Below are positions 6,929 to 8,169 of a stretch of 8,169 bases of DNA, piece by piece; within the stretch, counting starts at the first letter, position 1, and each line of letters opens with the position of its first letter. The notes under the pieces are model-generated. The model was not told the DNA's origin, made no database searches, and was given only the letters and a program-made list of their open reading frames with translations. A program made the translations under genes and the position numbers. Source of the stretch: DATGHS01 sp035307785 (GTDB lineage Bacteria > Planctomycetota > Planctomycetia > Gemmatales > Gemmataceae); NCBI GenBank assembly GCA_035307785.1, contig DATGHS010000528.1, positions 1 to 8,169 on the forward strand, in the 5' to 3' direction.

Positions 6929-6982
6929 GAGCCGGAAGCGTAAGCGACGGTGCTTTTGGTCCGTCGCTTACGCTTCCGGCTC
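6929..6982. terminator. Perfect 22-bp hairpin between convergent genes, likely bidirectional terminator or dispersed palindrome
   Basis: The left arm 6929-6950 begins GAGCCGGAAGCGTAAGCGAC and is an exact reverse complement of the right arm 6961-6982, around the 10-base loop TGCTTTTGGT. It fills nearly all of the 69 bases between the propeller stop and the nirC stop, the right place to end both transcripts. No T-run follows on either side, so Rho-independent termination in the E. coli sense is uncertain. From memory, similar GGAAGCGTAAGCGACGG palindromes recur between genes in planctomycete genomes, suggesting a dispersed repeat family; this needs a search. Confidence 0.85.
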
Positions 6983-6992
6983 GTAAGCATAC

Positions 6993-7874
6993 TCACTTCA
7001 ACATCACCGCCGGATCGTGGGCGGCTTGCCCGTTCACCGCCGGCTGCGGAATCGCGCTGGCCGCCATGGCTCCTTCCACCGGCTGCATGCGTGCTTTCGG
7101 GCTGCCAATCCAGTAGGCCATGCCGACAAAGATGGCCCCGCCGATGATATTGCCGAGCGTGGCCAAGCCCAAGTTGTATGCGTAGCCCGCCCAGGTGATC
7201 TGATCGCCGTGCGGCACCAGCAGGCCCAGCAGCAGGCCACACATGTTGGCGATGCTGTGCTCATAGCCGCTGGTGATGAACGTAATCATGCACCACCAGA
7301 TCATGAGCACTTTCGCGGTTTCACTCTTGATCCGGGCCGCCATCCACACGCCCAGACAGACGAACCAATTGGCCAGAATCGATCGCCAGAGCAGTTGCTC
7401 CCACGGAAGATTCATCTTGGTGGCCACGAGCTTTTGCACGAACGCATTAATGGGAGCAAAACTCGGATTATTCGCGTCCAGCAACCCCGCCCGCACGACC
7501 ATGAAGGCGATGAGCGCGCTGCCGGCCAGGTTCCCGAGCCATGTCCAGAGCCAGTTCGACAACAAGTCCTTCACGCTGGCTTTCTTGGAAAGCACGCCAA
7601 GCGTGAGCACCAGGTTGCTGCCAGTAAAGAGTTCCGAGCCCGCGAAGACGACGATGGTCAAGGCGCCGCCGAACATGACGCCCATGATTAGCCGCACTGC
7701 GCCGGGAGCGGCCGCGGCAAGCGAACCACCGATAGTGAAAATCAGCACGATGGCGGCGCCCACGTACATGCCGGCCATCATCGAGCGCACGAAGTGACCG
7801 ATCAGCGAGCGCTTTTGATTTTCGAGCTTGTCCACTGCCTGGGCAGCGAGTGTTTGAATGGCGGGGGAGTACAA
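6993..7874 (-). CDS. nirC: Nitrite transporter NirC, formate/nitrite transporter (FNT) family
   Basis: The product is a 293-residue inner-membrane channel of the pentameric FNT family, predicted to pass nitrite into the cell for reduction. About six membrane segments are visible, near 31-53, 59-83, 106-127, 161-180, 187-219 and 230-256. Family landmarks are AGSELFTGSN (78-87), NWFVCLGVWMAA (169-180) and SGYEHSIANM (202-211) with the pore histidine H206. K153 lies 16 residues before N169, matching the spacing of the conserved FNT lysine. As recalled, E. coli NirC shares SGYEHSIANM, AGSELFTG and a YW..(S/T)PKA end, so NirC fits better than FocA. Residues after about 262 form an extra Ala/Pro-rich cytoplasmic tail. 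The start is TTG with an in-frame stop just upstream. It lies 27 bases after nirD, indicating one operon. Confidence 0.95.
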   Translation of the reverse strand: MYSPAIQTLAAQAVDKLENQKRSLIGHFVRSMMAGMYVGAAIVLIFTIGGSLAAAAPGAVRLIMGVMFGGALTIVVFAGSELFTGSNLVLTLGVLSKKASVKDLLSNWLWTWLGNLAGSALIAFMVVRAGLLDANNPSFAPINAFVQKLVATKMNLPWEQLLWRSILANWFVCLGVWMAARIKSETAKVLMIWWCMITFITSGYEHSIANMCGLLLGLLVPHGDQITWAGYAYNLGLATLGNIIGGAIFVGMAYWIGSPKARMQPVEGAMAASAIPQPAVNGQAAHDPAVMLK

Positions 7875-7881
7875 GGAGGAA

Positions 7882-7885
7882 CCTC
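7882..7885 (-). promoter_or_regulatory. Ribosome binding site for the TTG start of nirC
   Basis: On the minus strand GAGG (plus-strand CCTC at 7882-7885) lies 7 bases before TTG at 7872-7874. An in-frame TGA just upstream, overlapping this site, excludes any earlier start. The next candidate is GTG at codon 14. The TTG start keeps an N-terminal helix that aligns without gaps to the recalled E. coli NirC start, which favours it. Confidence 0.65.
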
Positions 7886-7901
7886 AGGTTGGGGGAGAAG
7901 A

Positions 7902-8169
7902 TCACATCGTTGCCATTTCGCAGCCCCGGTTGCAGTTCTTTTCGGTGGCTAGCACCGCATCCAGGTCCGCTTCCGGTGGCAGCTGCAAATACACATCGTC
8001 TCCGTCGATCCTTACCGGAAAAACCTGCACGGAGTAGCTTTCTCCGGATAGGCACTGGCCCGATTCCAGCGAATAGGTTTTCTTGTGCAGGGGGCAGGCC
8101 ACCTTCGGCGTGCCTTTGTGGTCGCCTACGATTCCGCGCGACAGCACAAACTCGCGCCGGTGCGGGCAC
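7902..8169 (-). CDS. nirD: Nitrite reductase (NADH) small subunit NirD, Rieske-like (N-terminus outside window)
   Basis: Only the last 88 codons are visible; the frame stays open to the window edge, so the start lies beyond 8169. NirD is the small partner of the sirohaem subunit NirB, which reduces nitrite to ammonium with NADH in the cytoplasm. The visible part starts CPHRREFVLSRGIVGD, then KVACPLHKKTY and CLSGESYSVQVFPVRIDGDD, the typical NirD/Rieske-like domain. CPH and CPLH give the C-x-H ... C-x-x-H pattern of a 2Fe-2S Rieske centre; E. coli NirD lacks these ligands, as recalled, so this copy belongs to the cluster-retaining type. The C-terminus carries an extra CNRGCEM. GTG at 8145-8147 would be a false internal start because conserved residues lie upstream. 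nirC follows after 27 bases; nirB is expected upstream, off the window. Confidence 0.93.
   Translation of the reverse strand, partial: CPHRREFVLSRGIVGDHKGTPKVACPLHKKTYSLESGQCLSGESYSVQVFPVRIDGDDVYLQLPPEADLDAVLATEKNCNRGCEMATM

Noticed and set aside
7017..7691. A 224-codon plus-strand open frame opposite nirC.
   Set aside because: nirC is unmistakable on the minus strand. The antisense frame is His/Arg/Gln-rich with no domain or ribosome binding site.
7468..8169. A 233-codon minus-strand open frame running across nirC and nirD in another frame.
   Set aside because: It overlaps two well-identified genes on the same strand, and its translation is low-complexity Arg/Ala/Gly-rich shadow.
7873..8169. 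A plus-strand AAGGAGGA (7873-7880) 8 bases before TTG at 7889, followed by a frame open to the window edge.
   Set aside because: The frame is entirely antisense to nirD, its product is Arg/Cys/Pro-rich without recognisable features, and the start is TTG. The ribosome-binding-like string is probably chance.

Overview
The window looks like a chromosomal stretch from a member of the Planctomycetota, probably near the Pirellulales; the order-level guess is from memory of such genomes. The clues are a Tat-exported DUF1501 protein, a secreted PQQ-type propeller opening with the WPQWRGPDRNG motif, a DUF1573-like secreted protein, a secreted dienelactone-hydrolase-like protein, and moderately GC-rich DNA with long intergenic palindromes. 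No rRNA, tRNA, CRISPR array, insertion sequence or phage gene was seen, and no gene-free stretch exceeds about 150 bases.

Layout. Positions 1-90 hold the last codons of an upstream gene, possibly a sugar-phosphate isomerase/epimerase. It is followed one base later by a Gfo/Idh/MocA oxidoreductase (92-1183). A convergent minus-strand gene (1194-2072) encodes an exported protein with SGNH-hydrolase-like features. A 145-base divergent promoter region with a perfect 8-bp inverted repeat separates it from a plus-strand run of four genes for exported proteins: DUF1501 (2218-3576), a two-domain Ig-like plus amidotransferase-fold protein (3612-4673), a dienelactone hydrolase family protein (4729-5523) and a PQQ-like beta-propeller (5664-6923). 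A 33-bp-arm hairpin lies before the propeller gene. A perfect 22-bp-arm hairpin lies after it, where it meets the convergent nitrite genes. Those are nirC (6993-7874) and, upstream in the same direction, nirD (7902 to the window edge, incomplete at its N-terminus).

How the genes may work together. nirD and nirC form an assimilatory nitrite module: NirC imports nitrite and NirD is the small subunit of NADH-dependent nitrite reductase, so nirB is expected beyond position 8169. The first two genes look like a sugar or inositol catabolic pair. The four exported proteins share a direction and probably a compartment, but no common substrate can be read from the sequence.

I see no clearly new multi-gene system. 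The items most worth a second look are the two long palindromes, the atypical SGNH-like protein, the Ig/amidotransferase-fold fusion, the inverted repeat in the divergent promoter region, the TTG start of nirC, and the Rieske-type cysteine/histidine pattern and cysteine-containing tail of NirD.
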